Part shown: piece after piece, positions 11,265 through 23,144 of the stretch
How the letters are laid out: every line of letters begins with the position of its first letter
Position numbering within the stretch: the stretch's first letter is position 1
Assembly: GCA_902729315.2 (NCBI GenBank)
Contig: LR746274.1
Location: forward strand, 3,251,037 to 3,315,036
Source of the DNA: Spirodela intermedia
Taxonomy: Eukaryota; Streptophyta; Magnoliopsida; Alismatales; Araceae
Length of the DNA stretch: 64,000 bases
Direction of reading: 5' to 3'
The notes under the pieces: model-generated
Seen by the model: only the letters and a program-made list of their open reading frames with translations
What the model was told of the DNA's origin: nothing
Databases searched by the model: none
Translations under genes and position numbers: made by a program

Positions 11265-12035
11265 CCGCCCAATATTTTTTTTATCTCAACCCCCATAAAA
11301 AATATATTAAACACTGTTACGTAGTCTAACTATGTTTTATTTAATACTCCCTAAATTTCTTAAAATACTATTATTAAGTTTCTCTAGGCCAACCAAAATG
11401 CTCTAAAATCTTGATACAATACCATCCATTCATTTTTCACTACCAAAAAGCAATCTCATTATTTTTTATCTCCTACCCCATGAAAAATTGGTAAAACACT
11501 ATTATGTACTATGATTATTTTTTATCTCAAGATATATCTCATTAAAATATGTTATTCATATCATTCCCCATTAAAAGAGATTTAAAAGAATATTATGAAC
11601 TCTAATTATTTTTATCTCGATTCCCCATTAAAAACGGTTTTAAATACTATTATGTTCTATATTTATTTTTTTATCTCATTCCCCACTAAAAAAAGGTTTA
11701 AAATGGTATTATGTCCTCTAATTATTTTGTATCTCATACTCCATAGTTTTTAAAAAATAATATTATTTAGTCTATCTAAGTCCACCAAAAAACTATCCGG
11801 ATATATCCTATTTAAAATATGATATTTGGCCATCCGTATATTTTTCATTATAAGAATTCACTCTAATTAATTTTCATCTCATTCCCCATAAAATAATTAA
11901 GACATTGTTATGGACTCTAATTATTTTTATCTTATCCTCCATTTTTTTTAAATACAATTATTTAGTCAGTTTGAAGCCTACCAAATTGCTCCAATATCTT
12001 GTTAAAATACGATTTTCGACCATCAGTAAATATGC
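11265..12035. repeat. Degenerate AT-rich tandem array with higher-order structure
   Basis: Short units of roughly 60-70 bp recur many times, built on TCTAATTATTTTTATCTCAT, then TTCCCCATTAAAAA, then TTTAAAATACTATTATG. They occur near 11455, 11510, 11610, 11665, 11720, 11880 and 11925. A longer motif is interspersed three times, at about 11375-11450, 11765-11850 and 11960-12030: TTTAGT(C/T)..., CCAACCAAAATGCTC-like, a run ending ATCTTG-TAAAATA, then CCATCC..ATTTTTC. No coding is present. Confidence 0.8.
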
Positions 12036-12647
12036 GTCATGCGGATTTTCATTTAAAAATAGAACCGAAGTGGGCCCCACCGTGGTCCGTCCAGATAATT
12101 TATTTATTTATTTAAAATCATTTTCAGTGGCCAAGAATATGGAAAATGCGTGAGATGGTGATGTGTAAGTTGTACTGGGCACTCTAAAATGCCTGCATTT
12201 TTTAGGGTATCAATAGATTCTGGCTGGGCTGGGCCTCCTCTCTCTCTCTCTCTCTCCGAAACGGCCCGTCCCCAGCCCAGCGAAGCTATTAAAATTTTTA
12301 CCCAGATCACCGCGCCATATTCTCCTTTTCTAGAGTGTCTGTGTGTGTGTGAGAGAGAGAGAGAGGAGAGGGCTAAGCCCGAGGAGGAATGGGCCAAGCC
12401 CATTACTCCCTTGTACATATGAATATATAGATCGAGATAGAGAGGAGAATGTTGCTCAGTAAAGGCAGTGGGGGTGTTGGGGGGGCCTACAAGCCGAAAA
12501 GGTACCGTCTTTTTGCTGCGCCGTTGCTCCCGTACGGAGGCATCTCCCTCCCAGGTCTCCGAGGGACTCGCCGCCCCTCCGCCGGCGAGTCTCTCCCATG
12601 CTGACACTCTCTATATACAACCTCCGTTCTCCCAAAGGACGAATATC
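12036..12647 (+). promoter_or_regulatory. GT-1 promoter and 5' leader
   Basis: A TATA-like ATATATAG lies at about 12423-12430, 220 bases before the GT-1 ATG. It is preceded by (CT)n at 12237-12256, (TG/GA)n at 12339-12368 and TGGGCC-type motifs (GGGCCTCC, GGGCCAAGCCCAT). Frames here are broken by the repeats and are not coding. Confidence 0.45.
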
Positions 12648-15219
12648 ATGTACCCGTCGGAGAAAGGGCCACCGCCAACGCCGCCACCGCCAGTCGACTA
12701 CTACAACGAGGAGGGGAGGGATCTCGTGATGGAGATGGTGGGGAACGGTGAGCTGGCCGCGCCGGCGGCGGCAGCGACGATGATGATGATTCTCGGGGAG
12801 AGCAGCGGGGAGGACCACGAGATCAAGGCCCCCAAGAAGAGGGCGGAGACCTGGGCCCAGGAGGAGACCCGCAGCCTCATCATCCTCCGCCGGGAGATGG
12901 ACGGGCTTTTCAACACCTCAAAGTCCAACAAGCGACTGTGGGAGCAGATCTCGGCGAACATGAAGGACCGGGGCTTCGATCGGTCCCCCACAATGTGCAC
13001 AGACAAGTGGAGGAACCTGCTCAAGGAGTTCAAGAAGTCGAAGCAACAGTGCAGAGCCGGCGGCGGAGGGCCACCAAAGATGTCCTGCTACAGGGAGATG
13101 GAGGAGCTCCTGAAGGAGAGGAACAGGTGCCCCGCCGAAGACGCCAAGGTCGACTCCTACCTCCAGTTCTCCGACAAAGGTACACACAAAAGAGGAAAAA
13201 ACTCCGTGGTTTCTGGCCTTTTCCTGTTCATGCTTCTTGATTCTTGGGCTCGCTGGATCCTCCTTGATTCTGTTTGAGAAACTTCGCCTTCTTCGGTTTG
13301 AGCTCCGCCATGATGTTTCCTAGGAAGATCATCTTCTTCTCTCTTGTTCATTTCTCAATTTAGAAGCTCTGTGAAACCTCCTCCAGCGTCTGGCTTGATC
13401 ATAGAATTAAAACTGTGGTTTCTGGGCCCGACGATTCTGCATCTCAAAAAGATTTTCATATCAGCATATGACGCGTGGAATAATGGGCCAACGACCCTTG
13501 ACTCGGCTGCCTAGTCATCCGATCATCACGCCAGGGATGGAGATTGATGACGTTAAAATTAGCTATATTCTTGAGTCGTCATCAATATTTATCACGCTTG
13601 ATCTATCCTGCCGCCAACTCTCATTGTTTTTCTTCTGCCACAGTTCTTGAAGACGCCGGTGTACCGTATGGGTCTGTGGAAGGTAACTGATGTTCTTTGT
13701 TTTAATGTGAACTTTCATTTCTTGATGAATTTCTCCATATTTTATTTGACTAATGTGATGATTTTTTTTCATATTATTAATAAATGATGAATTTCTACAT
13801 ATTTTTTCAATAGTCATTGTAGTTATGAAATATTTCATCAATTTTAATGTTCTTGTGAAGGGGGGCTTCCTCAATTAATATCTCCGCGAACTGCCATACG
13901 TTTGATTGATTAATGTGTTCAATTTTACCCCATTATCAATAGTTAATTATTATGTATGGTCAGCAAACTCTCTCTCTTCCTGTCGCTCTCTCTCTCTCTC
14001 TCTCTCGCTGACGCGCACACACCCCCAGGCCACAAGATCTCCCTCTTATTCTCGAGGAAGGGTTTCCTAGTTAGATGGGGGGTGCCCAGTGGATGCCACC
14101 ATTGGTAACATGGGAGGGAGGGAGAGAGGAAGGGAGGGAGGGAGGGAGAGAGAGAGAGAGAGAGATGGGAGTCCCTTGTAGCTGCCAATGGGAGAATGGG
14201 AGGGAGGCCTCGCAGACAGTGGGAGTGCACCTTATTTTAGTTGGGGAAGGTATGCATCAAGAGAAATACCCAAAATGTCTCTGTAAAGCATCCCCTTTTA
14301 TAAGCTTACTTATCTATGCTCATCAATCTCTCTCCAACACGAATTAAAACAGCATAATCCACTGACTTTTCCTCTCTCTCTCATGCAGCCAGGTCAGCAG
14401 CACTCAGTCTGGACCACGAAGGGCTCCCCCTCACCATAACAGACGCCGGCACCGTTGCAGCCAGCGGCATTCCCCCCTGGAACTGGGAAGATACCGGAGG
14501 AAATGGTACCCATTCGTCCTCGTCCTTCCCCGCAAAGATTTATATGCCTTTCCTTCACCAGGACGATTATCAGTGCCCTGCCCATCTTTTCAGTCCTCAA
14601 GATCTCTTCACTTGACCCATCAGCTCCAAAACCCACCCGCATACTCCATTTTTTTAGGAGCGTACACTCATACTGATGGTATTATCTTGCATTGCTCATC
14701 AGGTGGGGAGGGGCACTGCGGGAGGGTGATCATGGTGAAGTGTGGGAATTTCACCAGGAAGATTGGCATCAATGGCTCAGCCGAGGCAATCAAGGACGCC
14801 ATCAAGTCAGCATTTGGGCTGAGAACACGCCGAGCCTTCTGGCTTGAAGACGGGGACGCAGTCGTCCACAGCTTTGACCGAGAAATGCCGCTTGGGACCT
14901 ACACCCTCCACCTTGACCAAGGTTGGGGTCTTCATCTCCTTCCCACCCGCAGACTCTGGTGGTCAACCCTTTTGACCTGCCCCTGACATGGTTGACCCTC
15001 ACAGGGCTGACCATAAAGATCTGTCTCTATGAGGAGGCAGAGCAGCTGCAGGTGTCGACAGTGGAGAAGACGCTGTACACGGATGATGATCTCCGGGACC
15101 TGCTGGGCCGCCGGGGTTGGGCAGGTCTCCGGGAGCTCGGTGGATTCCGAACCATCGACAACCTCGACGAGCTCCAGCATGGTGCTGTCTACGAAGGCCT
15201 GCGGCTGCTTGGTGGTTGA
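12648..15219 (+). CDS. GT-1: Trihelix transcription factor GT-1 (five exons)
   Basis: GT-1-clade trihelix factors bind GT elements (GGTTAA-like) in light-regulated promoters in the nucleus. The exons are 12648-13179, 13644-13682, 14389-14505, 14703-14921 and 15005-15219. All splices are in phase 1 and together give exactly 374 codons (373 residues plus stop); Arabidopsis GT-1 is about 400. The acidic/proline N-terminus is followed by the trihelix domain at about residues 65-155 ([51 protein letters not shown]). After it come DSYLQFSDK, the conserved IPPWNW segment, and the C-terminal GT-1 region ([46 protein letters not shown]). The start is the first Met in the open trihelix frame. Intron 2 holds (CT)n and (GA)n tracts. 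A decayed copy of part of exon 1 lies at 30258-30400. Confidence 0.95.
13978..14166. repeat. (CT)n and (GGGA)n/(GA)n microsatellites in GT-1 intron 2
   Basis: A CT run (about 13972-14006) and a GGGA/GA run (about 14114-14165) lie in opposite purine/pyrimidine orientation about 110 bases apart, so they could pair as a hairpin in the pre-mRNA. That pairing is inference. Confidence 0.8.
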
Positions 15220-17250
15220 GGAGATGTGACAGTAAATAGATTAGCTAGCTGGATACGCTTCGATTCTCATCCTTCATCTGTACAGGAAATATCACTCGTT
15301 TTGATCATGTAAAGCCCATGTACGCAGAGAGAGAGAGAGAGAGAAGGGTCTTTGACGAGGTGCGATCCAATATAGGTGAGAGGTTGGGAGCTGATGAGGG
15401 GTCATACCTGAAAATGAGATCGACCGACAGTTTTGTGTTGTGATTCGTTGGTTTGATTGATGTCATTTAAGGATATGATAGGAGTGCCATCAATGATGGT
15501 TTTACGAGCATATTACGTTAGAGAAAGAAACCCGCCCTTCTCTCCTCCCTCGGCAAGAAATCAAGATCCTTCTTCTCTTCACGAAGGGAGCTTTGCCGGC
15601 GGAATCCCCTTGGATCTTCATTGGTCCAGCCAACCACCGCAGAAGGGCATCCTTGCCGCTGTTCAGGTTCGTGTGCCCGAGTCTCATCAGGGCCGGCACC
15701 CTCGGCACCTTGGGCGGCTGAGAAGTTACCGTGGTTTGCGGCTGATGGTCGTGTGGGTGTCGTTGTTGCAGCTGGGGAAACGCAGACAGGTTAAGGGCCT
15801 GTAAAATGTCTCTCCATCCTCGTTAAGATAACTCAACAGGACAGACAGGTGAGGGCTCCAAAGGGTAGTGGACAAGAAGATGGGCGGATGAAAAACAGAA
15901 GGGCGGGGATGTACGCGTATCCAAAGCATATCCTGTTTCTAGGACACGTGCCAGCTAACCAACTATGGTGTCCAGGATTGCATCGAGTCAAATGCCCATC
16001 TAGATGGAGCAGCTACCGCCGAGTCTAGGCCTCGCGCTTTCGACTAGCCCGCGACTTTTCATTCGACTCACTTCCGACGGGTACGGGGCACCCCAGATGA
16101 ACATTTTATTGATAAGGCCAACGCCCCGATAGAAGGATCCAGAAGGTGATTCAAACCTTAAATCATGCCCCTCTCCTCTGAATCGGCACAAGGGCCCAGA
16201 AGTCATCTGGCGGCGCAGGATTCTCGGAGGAAATCTCAACTGGGTATTGATACTTGCTAGTTGCAGGAAGGTGAGAACCATTTTCCTTTGCGCGGCCGAT
16301 CTCGTTGGGATCTGCTTCGCGGGCTCCTCGCGCCCGCGGGTGCTCTTTGTGGATTGCTAGCAGAGCTGTTTTGCGGCTTGAATCGGCGGGCAACGAACGT
16401 TAGGGCTTTGTTCAACGTGATGAGGCCCGAAGCTTGATTCCGATTCGGTCTCCTGTTTACGATTGATTTTCCCTCGTCTCGTTTCAGGTCAGCTAAACTC
16501 GCAGGAGTGGAGTCTCATCATCGGTGTTTGTTTCTTACCATTTTCTGCCTCATTCCGTATAGGTGCGCTGATGTATGGACTCCCTCCTCCCCAGACGTTT
16601 TAATCCGTCGGGTAGTTTCTGTCTATAGATGGTGAAACTTGCTATGTCTTCCTCGTCGACAGTGTGGCTCTTGATTGTGCATATCGTGCTTATCAATGTC
16701 TTATGGCCGTCGAAAAGACTGTATCCGACACTCGCGAGCTTCTATTGTGGTGTGAAATTTGGTGAGCTTGAATTCCGTTCACATTTGTCCTTGTCTTCTC
16801 TGTGCGTAAGCTGTGTTGCAGCTCTCGGCAGATGTTGACGCATTTCAACGCTCATTTCTTGCTATTTTGTCAGGTTTTTGGTCATAGTTCTGTTCATCTT
16901 TGAGAGAGTTGCGGACGCTTCTCTTTCCTGGCAAGCAGCACCCTCCTTTCCTCTTCCTTCCTTCATCTTTTGGCCGTCTCTTTTGGGCACAAGGGATGAG
17001 ACCTGCACACTGTTCGATGATTCACGTCTCGTTCTTGATGGTTGCCAATGTACAACAGAGTGAAATCGCTGCTGTTTATGTTCCCCTACCATCCTGGTGC
17101 GAATGTAAACAGTTTGATATTTTGTCCACAGGAATATCCCTCTCATATTTTTTACGGTTTCTTTTCTCACGCGCCCATGTTTACAGGGGCCTGTTTTAGT
17201 CGATGTTAATGACTGGACTGACAAAGGCCAAATCCTGCGGGAGTTGAGGC
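15220..17250. other. Downstream of GT-1: unassigned GC-mixed region
   Basis: A (GA)n run sits near 15329-15344. Two blocks look more gene-like than their surroundings: 15530-15800 (minus frame 15502-15708) and 16000-16393 (overlapping minus frames). From 16430 there are several good-looking plus-strand acceptors (CGTTTCAG at about 16488, CCGTATAG at about 16562) and a 69-residue frame at 16629-16838 with one hydrophobic stretch (VWLLIVHIVLINVLW). I recognise no family in either strand. A spliced transcript, a non-coding RNA gene or a decayed gene are all possible. Confidence 0.3.
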
Positions 17251-17414
17251 CTAAGGCCAGGGATAATGCAACATATGCTCATACTTTTTCCCTCAAAATC
17301 TTTAAATATGCTGCTTCTCAGATACATGTATGTACTTAATCTTTTAAGTCATATAAAATCTTATTGTTATCATTTTGACACTTGTTATTTTTAGAAAAAA
17401 ATTATGTATTTAAT

Positions 17415-17543
17415 TGTAAGAAAAATATGTAAGCATACGACCATAATAATAGTGAAAACTTAATTTTTAAATATCATTGAGAACACATATTAGAATAAAA
17501 ATCATCAAGTTATGAGGAATCTTAATAAGCACAAGTCTTCTAC
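17415..17543 (-). repeat. Partial 3' LTR of the copia element
   Basis: About 130 bases starting TGTAAGAAAAATATGTAAGCAT match the inner end of the 5' LTR at 23145-23272. The match stops near 17543, where a 41-bp direct repeat and then the 650-bp repeat begin, so this LTR is truncated or displaced. Confidence 0.7.
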
Positions 17544-17584
17544 TAAAAATCATCAAGTTATGAGGAATCTTAATAAGCACAAGT
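17496..17584. repeat. 41-bp perfect direct repeat
   Basis: Two identical copies (17496-17536 and 17544-17584), each starting TAAAAATCATCAAGTTATG, are separated by seven bases. They sit exactly at the junction between the copia LTR fragment and the 650-bp repeat. The identity contrasts with the heavy decay around it, so the duplication is recent. Confidence 0.9.
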
Positions 17585-17590
17585 AGACAC

Positions 17591-18238
17591 TGACATGACT
17601 CAATCGTTGTATATTAAATCACATAAATATAAAATTTATAAAACTAGAAAATATGAATTTTTTAATATTTAGAAGTATTTCTAAATAAATATATTAATTA
17701 TAATTCAATAAAAATTTCAAAAATAATGGTAATTTTCCAAGTCAATAACAGGGATGTAATATAATATATGGTAATTATTTAAAAACTTTCTCATTGAATA
17801 TGAGTTTCTATAAATTTTATACTAAGAAATAAAAAATATATATTTAAAATTCACAAAAAAGATAAATAAGGGTGCGGATGTCAAGATGACATCATCATTT
17901 GACAAATGCAAATCGGGCAGAAATAGAGTTCCGCTCAGTGATTCTTACGTAAGCAATTACAGATGATTTAATTGATCAGATTAAGATTTGTAAAAGACGG
18001 AAGAATCGTAATGAAATGAAGTATATGTTGGTAAATTTAAAATCAATAAATTATCACTAAATGAAATGAAAATTAAGTTGAAAGTAGGAAAACAGAGTTC
18101 CGACGTCGCGACAGCGATGCGTTGGTGATGCACCAGAATCTTGAGCATTCGGGAGGATTATTATGTAGTGTCCATGGCCTCGAAGGCTATCCTTAGATAA
18201 AGATGACGTGGACAATCTCTAGATCTTCTTGCAAAGTT
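17591..18238. repeat. 650-bp dispersed repeat, copy 1
   Basis: The sequence from TGACATGACTCAATCG to about AAAGTTTAGAG recurs at 20670-21317 in the same orientation with many substitutions. Shared blocks include TTATAATTCAATAAAA, GGGATGTAATATAAT, AATAAGGGTG(C/T)GG, CAAGATGACA and ATGGCCTC(G/A)AAGGCT. It has no coding capacity. A TG start and possible CA end in copy 2 suggest a solo LTR, but no target-site duplication is clear. Confidence 0.82.
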
Positions 18239-19020
18239 TAGAGATTAATGAAATGGGTCGTCGAGTCATCTCTGGCGGCTGTCACCCAGCGGAGCGAAAA
18301 AATGACAACTTTGCGGCTCTCCGGTGGTTGTCACCTGACGAAGAGGAACTAGATGGAGGTGGGGTGTGTCAAGGAGCTTCATCCTCAGGTCCGCACAGCA
18401 AGATGAGGCTCTTCATCGCATCCGATACGCTCTCAGGAGGTGGCAACTCATCTCCCGGAGGATTGTCCTCTTTCTGATGACGGCTTATTCGTTGATCAAT
18501 TAGAGATGATTTACTTGATGGATTTACGATCCTTTTATCACGAATTGTTTAGCAATTTTAGTAGCAATGCTCTGCAAATCGCGTTGACGATATTTTCGTT
18601 GATGATCCAATGATTCTCATTACTTAATCCTTCACCGGCGATCTATAGGAAAGTCGCAATAATCAGATAAAAAGATATGAATTTTGACTCTGAGAGGATT
18701 TGAACCTGTGTCAGTCGCCCACTTCTAAAGAAGGTGTGATGCAAATTTAGTCCCACATCGATTGTGTGCCAATTTTTTAGGTGAATATATAGTAATATTA
18801 ACTTTCTAAGCAAAGTTCTTCTCTCACATGTATGGCCACTCCTTGCCCCACAACCGACTGGCCACCGGTGACGTAGAAGGGGAGTGGCGCACACGAGCCC
18901 CTATCGGTCCAAGCCAAGCTGCTCGAGTCCTTACTTACGACTACTCCCCAATTGTGCTTCCAACCCGTTTGTGGGCCCGATTGGCCGGCGAGTCACCTCA
19001 TTTTGTAATATTTTTATTTT
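18239..19020. other. Less AT-rich insert between the 650-bp repeat and copia pol
   Basis: This block has markedly higher GC than its flanks. It contains TTAGTCCCACATCG at about 18748, a phrase common near the ends of plant LTR elements. It also contains a tRNA B-box-like GGTTCAAATCC on the minus strand at about 18702. No open frame over 85 codons resembles a protein. It may be part of a nested element. Confidence 0.4.
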
Positions 19021-19289
19021 TATTACTTGTTCTTTATTTATCTCAAAAGTAAGACTATAAAAATCATATAAAATCACATAATTACCCAAAAATTCACATT
19101 AATCAACTGAAAACCATTTTTCACACTTTAACACAAATATAAGTCTATTTATCATGAGTTAAGGTTAACATTATATTATTTAATAATTATTAACTTACAA
19201 TAATGAAGACTTATCAAACACCTATCCATGTTGTACATTCTCCACCTTCTCCAAAGTACTTACAACATGAATCAAATTTTAAAACTATT

Positions 19290-19535
19290 TGAACTTTTCC
19301 ATCATAATGACTTCATCAATATATTCACAACATTCTCGTCCATATGAAAATTTTACTAACCAAATATGGATTTTAAAATCTAACAAATCTTTTAGATATC
19401 GAAGAATCTACTTCACAATGCTCCAATATTCCTTCAATAGATTACTTATAAATCTACTTACAAGTCTAACGACATAACTAATATATAATTTTTATAGATC
19501 ATAACATGCATAAGAGAGTCAATCACACTAATATA
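19290..19535 (-). pseudogene. Copia RNase H-proximal remnant
   Basis: Minus-strand fragments SLMHVMIY, RFISNLLKEYWSIVKWILRYL and a decayed tail match the copia block between reverse transcriptase and RNase H (consensus SLMYAM..TRPDI, then HW.AVKWILRYL). This marks the 3' end of recognisable pol. Confidence 0.75.
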
Positions 19536-19799
19536 AAGAATTTACCTCATCTCAATAATATATTCCTCAAATATAAGACATTCAATAATAGATAATTTGA
19601 AATGATTAATCAAAAGAGTGCCCACTATTTTAGGATCACTAATACCAAATAAATTTATATTTCTTTAAAAGATAACTCTTTCAAGTCAATCAAAGTTGAC
19701 CTCACTCTTGGTATTTAAGGATCCCTATACTAAAGATCTTCTTTGTCACATTAAGATTCTTTATGATAAATTCACTACTCAATAATAACTTTAACTAAG

Positions 19800-20350
19800 A
19801 AATTTCATGTACATTCGTTGAAGTAATGAGTATATCATTAACATAGAGAATCAAAATAATTCGAGAATCATCAACAATCAAAGTTGTATTTTGTGTACTC
19901 AATTTACATCATGTAAGAGTCAAATTTCTTGTATCACTACTTTGATATCTACTTTAACTCATAAAAAGACTTCTTAAGTCGGCAAACAAGATGTTCTGAC
20001 CCTTGCATAGTAAAATTATCCTATTGCTGTTTGTAAATTGCCTCTTTAAAATCTCCATAAAGAAATGACATCTTTACATCTAATTACTCAAACCTTATGT
20101 TTTTTTATGTGTTATAATGGCTAACATCAAGTGAATAAATATGTACTTCACAATAGCTGAAAGGATCTATGTATAATCAATTCTCCACTTCTATATGAAA
20201 TCTTTTATAATAAGTCTTACTTTGTATTGTGATTAGTCATCATTAACTATTTATGTCTTCTTCTTGTACACTCATTTACACTTAATAACTATCTTCTTTA
20301 CAAAAAAATTCATCAATTACTACATGTGATTCTTGTCTAAAGATGTTTGT
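19800..20350 (-). pseudogene. Copia reverse transcriptase remnant
   Basis: On the minus strand one can read VIKCK-VYKKKT, then YKVRLIIKDFI, then MQGSEHLVCRL, then YKKFDSYM, then ILILYVNDILIT, in family order. The catalytic YVDD box reads YVND. Frames shift repeatedly and stops are frequent. Confidence 0.82.
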
Positions 20351-20669
20351 CTAGTAGACATCACTTGCAACTACTTTTTATTTTCAAAGTAATTAATTAC
20401 ATCTCAAAAAATTATTAACTTGTCATTTACTAAAAATAAAACAAAGTCAATATAACTATCAAGATGAGTAAGATGTTTTATTTCACACCTACCTTGTCTA
20501 GTAGTAATGGAATCAAGAACATTTAATAATTCTGCAATGATCTCTACTCGCAACAAAGTAAAGAAGACTCTATATAGTCTCTACCTCTAACTTTGTTTTA
20601 TCCTCAACACGAGTCTTATCAAATTTCTGAATCATGTGTTATGAGAGAAGAGCTTCAACATATGCTCTT

Positions 20670-21317
20670 TGACGTGACTTAGTCATTATATAAAATCATG
20701 TAAATTTAAATATTTATAAAACTAAAACATATATATATTAAAATATATTAAAATAATATATCAATTATAATTCAATAAAATTTCTAAAAATAGTAAAGTT
20801 TTTTCAAGTCAATCTTAGAGATGTAATATAATATTAAGTAATATTTCATATTTTTAAAAGAATATATTTTTTTATAACTTTTAGATTAAATAATAAATAT
20901 AAAATATACTTAAAAATTTACAAAAAAGGAAAATAAGGGTGTGGGCGTCAAGATGACACTGACGTCTAATGAATACGAATCGAATGGAAATAATTCTACT
21001 TGCTAATTCTTATGTAATTGATTATAGATGACTTAATTAATCAAATTAAGATTTATAAAAAACTAAAAAAATCATAATTGAATGAAGAATATTTTTAAAA
21101 TTTAAAATCATACACAATATTATTAAATTAAGTGAAAATTAATTTTAAAGCATGAAAGACAGAGTTTTCACATGTGCTTCATGAGCACATGGTCTTGCAA
21201 TAATAACCACTAGAATTATGTGCATTCATGAGGATTATTGAACAACATCTATGGCCTCAAAGGCTCTTTTTACACATTAATGACATAGGCATTCGTTAGA
21301 TCTCTTTTTAAAGTCCA
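20670..21317. repeat. 650-bp dispersed repeat, copy 2, inside copia pol
   Basis: It starts TGACGTGACTTAGTCA and ends near AAAGTCCA. It interrupts copia pol between the integrase core and the reverse transcriptase. Compared with copy 1 most differences are C-to-T or G-to-A (for example GATGTCAAG versus GGCGTCAAG nearby, loss of most CG sites), typical of methylation-driven decay. Confidence 0.82.
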
Positions 21318-21419
21318 AAAAATGATGGTGGAGGTTAAACTAACTAAAAATGATAAAATAATGTTTTAACATTGTGAATTTTTCCTTACTATATAGTGAC
21401 ATTAAATGTTATACTCATT

Positions 21420-21690
21420 ACAAAATTGATCAAATTTAGTATTCTTAAATTATGAACTATTATCAGTCTGCAAGACTTTAATATTTTTCCTATCTAATTC
21501 TCCACCTTTGCACATAAAATTATGAACTTCGTAAAAGCTTCTCACATGTGCTTCAAGAAAAATACTCATACTTTCATAAAAAAATCATCAACAAAAGTTA
21601 AAAAATAACAAACTCTACTCATTGATGCGTCAACTAAACCACACACATTTGAATAAATATTATTAGACACATCACCCACCTTATACTTCA
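21420..21690 (-). pseudogene. Copia integrase core remnant
   Basis: Minus-strand frames show NVCGLVDASMS, then YFLTFVDDF, then KVLQTDNSS followed by FKNTKFDQFCNE. These are the copia integrase blocks around the first and second catalytic aspartates. The expected Glu region is not clear, and in-frame stops are present. The 650-bp repeat begins 100 bases further along, separating this from the reverse transcriptase. Confidence 0.8.
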
Positions 21691-22689
21691 CTACCTTAAA
21701 TGTCACCCTGCACTATTTTTTATGACACAGTACTTATAAAAAATCTAATTTGTAAGTTTTTATATCATGTTGCAATCTTCGTGCATGTAATTGTACGCAC
21801 TTGTCTTAGTATTATAATTTAATCACAAGTATTATAAAAGAGTGTCATCAATTATGAAATCATTCATTTTCGCAACATAAGTTCTACTTACAATAGTATT
21901 TCTCTCAAGTTTGTAAATATTTACTCATTGATGACTTACCTTCATCACAATGAATGATCTTTTACTTATCTTGAGAATCTCACTCTCACTTTTGAAATAA
22001 TATTTATTTGCCTCCAAAACTTTAAGTGAAATCAAATTCTAGTGTAATGTTGAAACATGACGAACAATTACAAGCTCTTTTACTACCCTATTAAATATTT
22101 AAACTCTCATTGAACAAATACTAACCACTTTACAAGTCGAACTATTTCTTATAAAAACAATTCATGTTGTATTCTTGTATGAGTCAAATTAGTTAGTATT
22201 ATGACACATATGATAAGAGAAACAAAAATAAAAGATTTATGTGTTCAACAACTTCTCAACTACGATAAGAGGATAATATAACATTCATTGTCTTTAGTCT
22301 TATCAACCTTCGTAACATTAACAAAACTAGATTTACATTTTTGTTATTTTATCATTTCAGTTCTTTAAACAATTTCTTCGCAAATAGTACTTCTTATGAC
22401 ATTTGTGTAAAGTTTAATTTTTTAATTAATTTGTTCATAATTTAGATTGGTTCTTTCTCTCCCAACAATCCATTCTTCTTCAACCTCTCACATTCTCTTT
22501 CATCCTTCACATAAAAACCTTCACCAAAGACCTTACTAACATCCTTCTTTTAATAGTGATATTTTATTAATAAATCAATAATATTTTTAAGAATATATAC
22601 TATATTGCTATACAATAAAATTATAATAAAATGATCATATGATAAAGAAGATAAACAAGCATAATAATAACTTTATTATTATTAAAAAA

Positions 22690-23100
22690 ATTGATTCCAC
22701 ATGAAGCAAGTCATTTAGCAATTGATTGAAATAATCAAATATGAAATGCTAAATCATCTCTTTCTAACATGCATAACTCAAATAACTTTCTCTTTAATGT
22801 TAATTTATTCATCATTGACTTTAGTGCACATAGTTTCTCTAACTTCTTCTAGAGTTCATTAGAATTATATTTGTTTATGACCTCTCAAAGAACAACAATA
22901 GGCAAACATGTACTAATAAAAGTTGCAATCTTCTTTCCTATTATCTCTCAATCATCAACATTAATCTTGTTTAGTTTTAGTCCATTTAAAGTCTTATATA
23001 AATACATTTGTAACAATACATCATACACCCGATGCTTTCAAATATTGAAATTAGATGACTAATCTAACTTCTGAATATCAATGTGCACCTTAGAAGACAT
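22690..23100 (-). pseudogene. Copia gag remnant
   Basis: The minus-strand translation from the ATG at 23100 starts MSSKVHIDIQKL. It continues through decayed gag motifs such as YDVLLQMYLYKTLNGLK, LQKKLEKLCALKSMMNKL and LKRKLFELCM, typical of copia UBN2-type gag. Several stop codons interrupt it. Confidence 0.8.
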
Positions 23101-23144
23101 AATAAGTCTATAAATAATTAGAAAAATCTCATTCTAACACTACT

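Noticed and set aside
12104-12607. 167-codon minus frame in the GT-1 promoter
   Set aside because: Crosses the CT/GA and TG repeats and the GT-1 leader, with no recognisable protein content.
18690-18730. Possible tRNA gene on the minus strand (GGTTCAAATCC B-box-like)
   Set aside because: No matching A box, anticodon arm or acceptor pairing could be drawn; more likely part of a transposon end.
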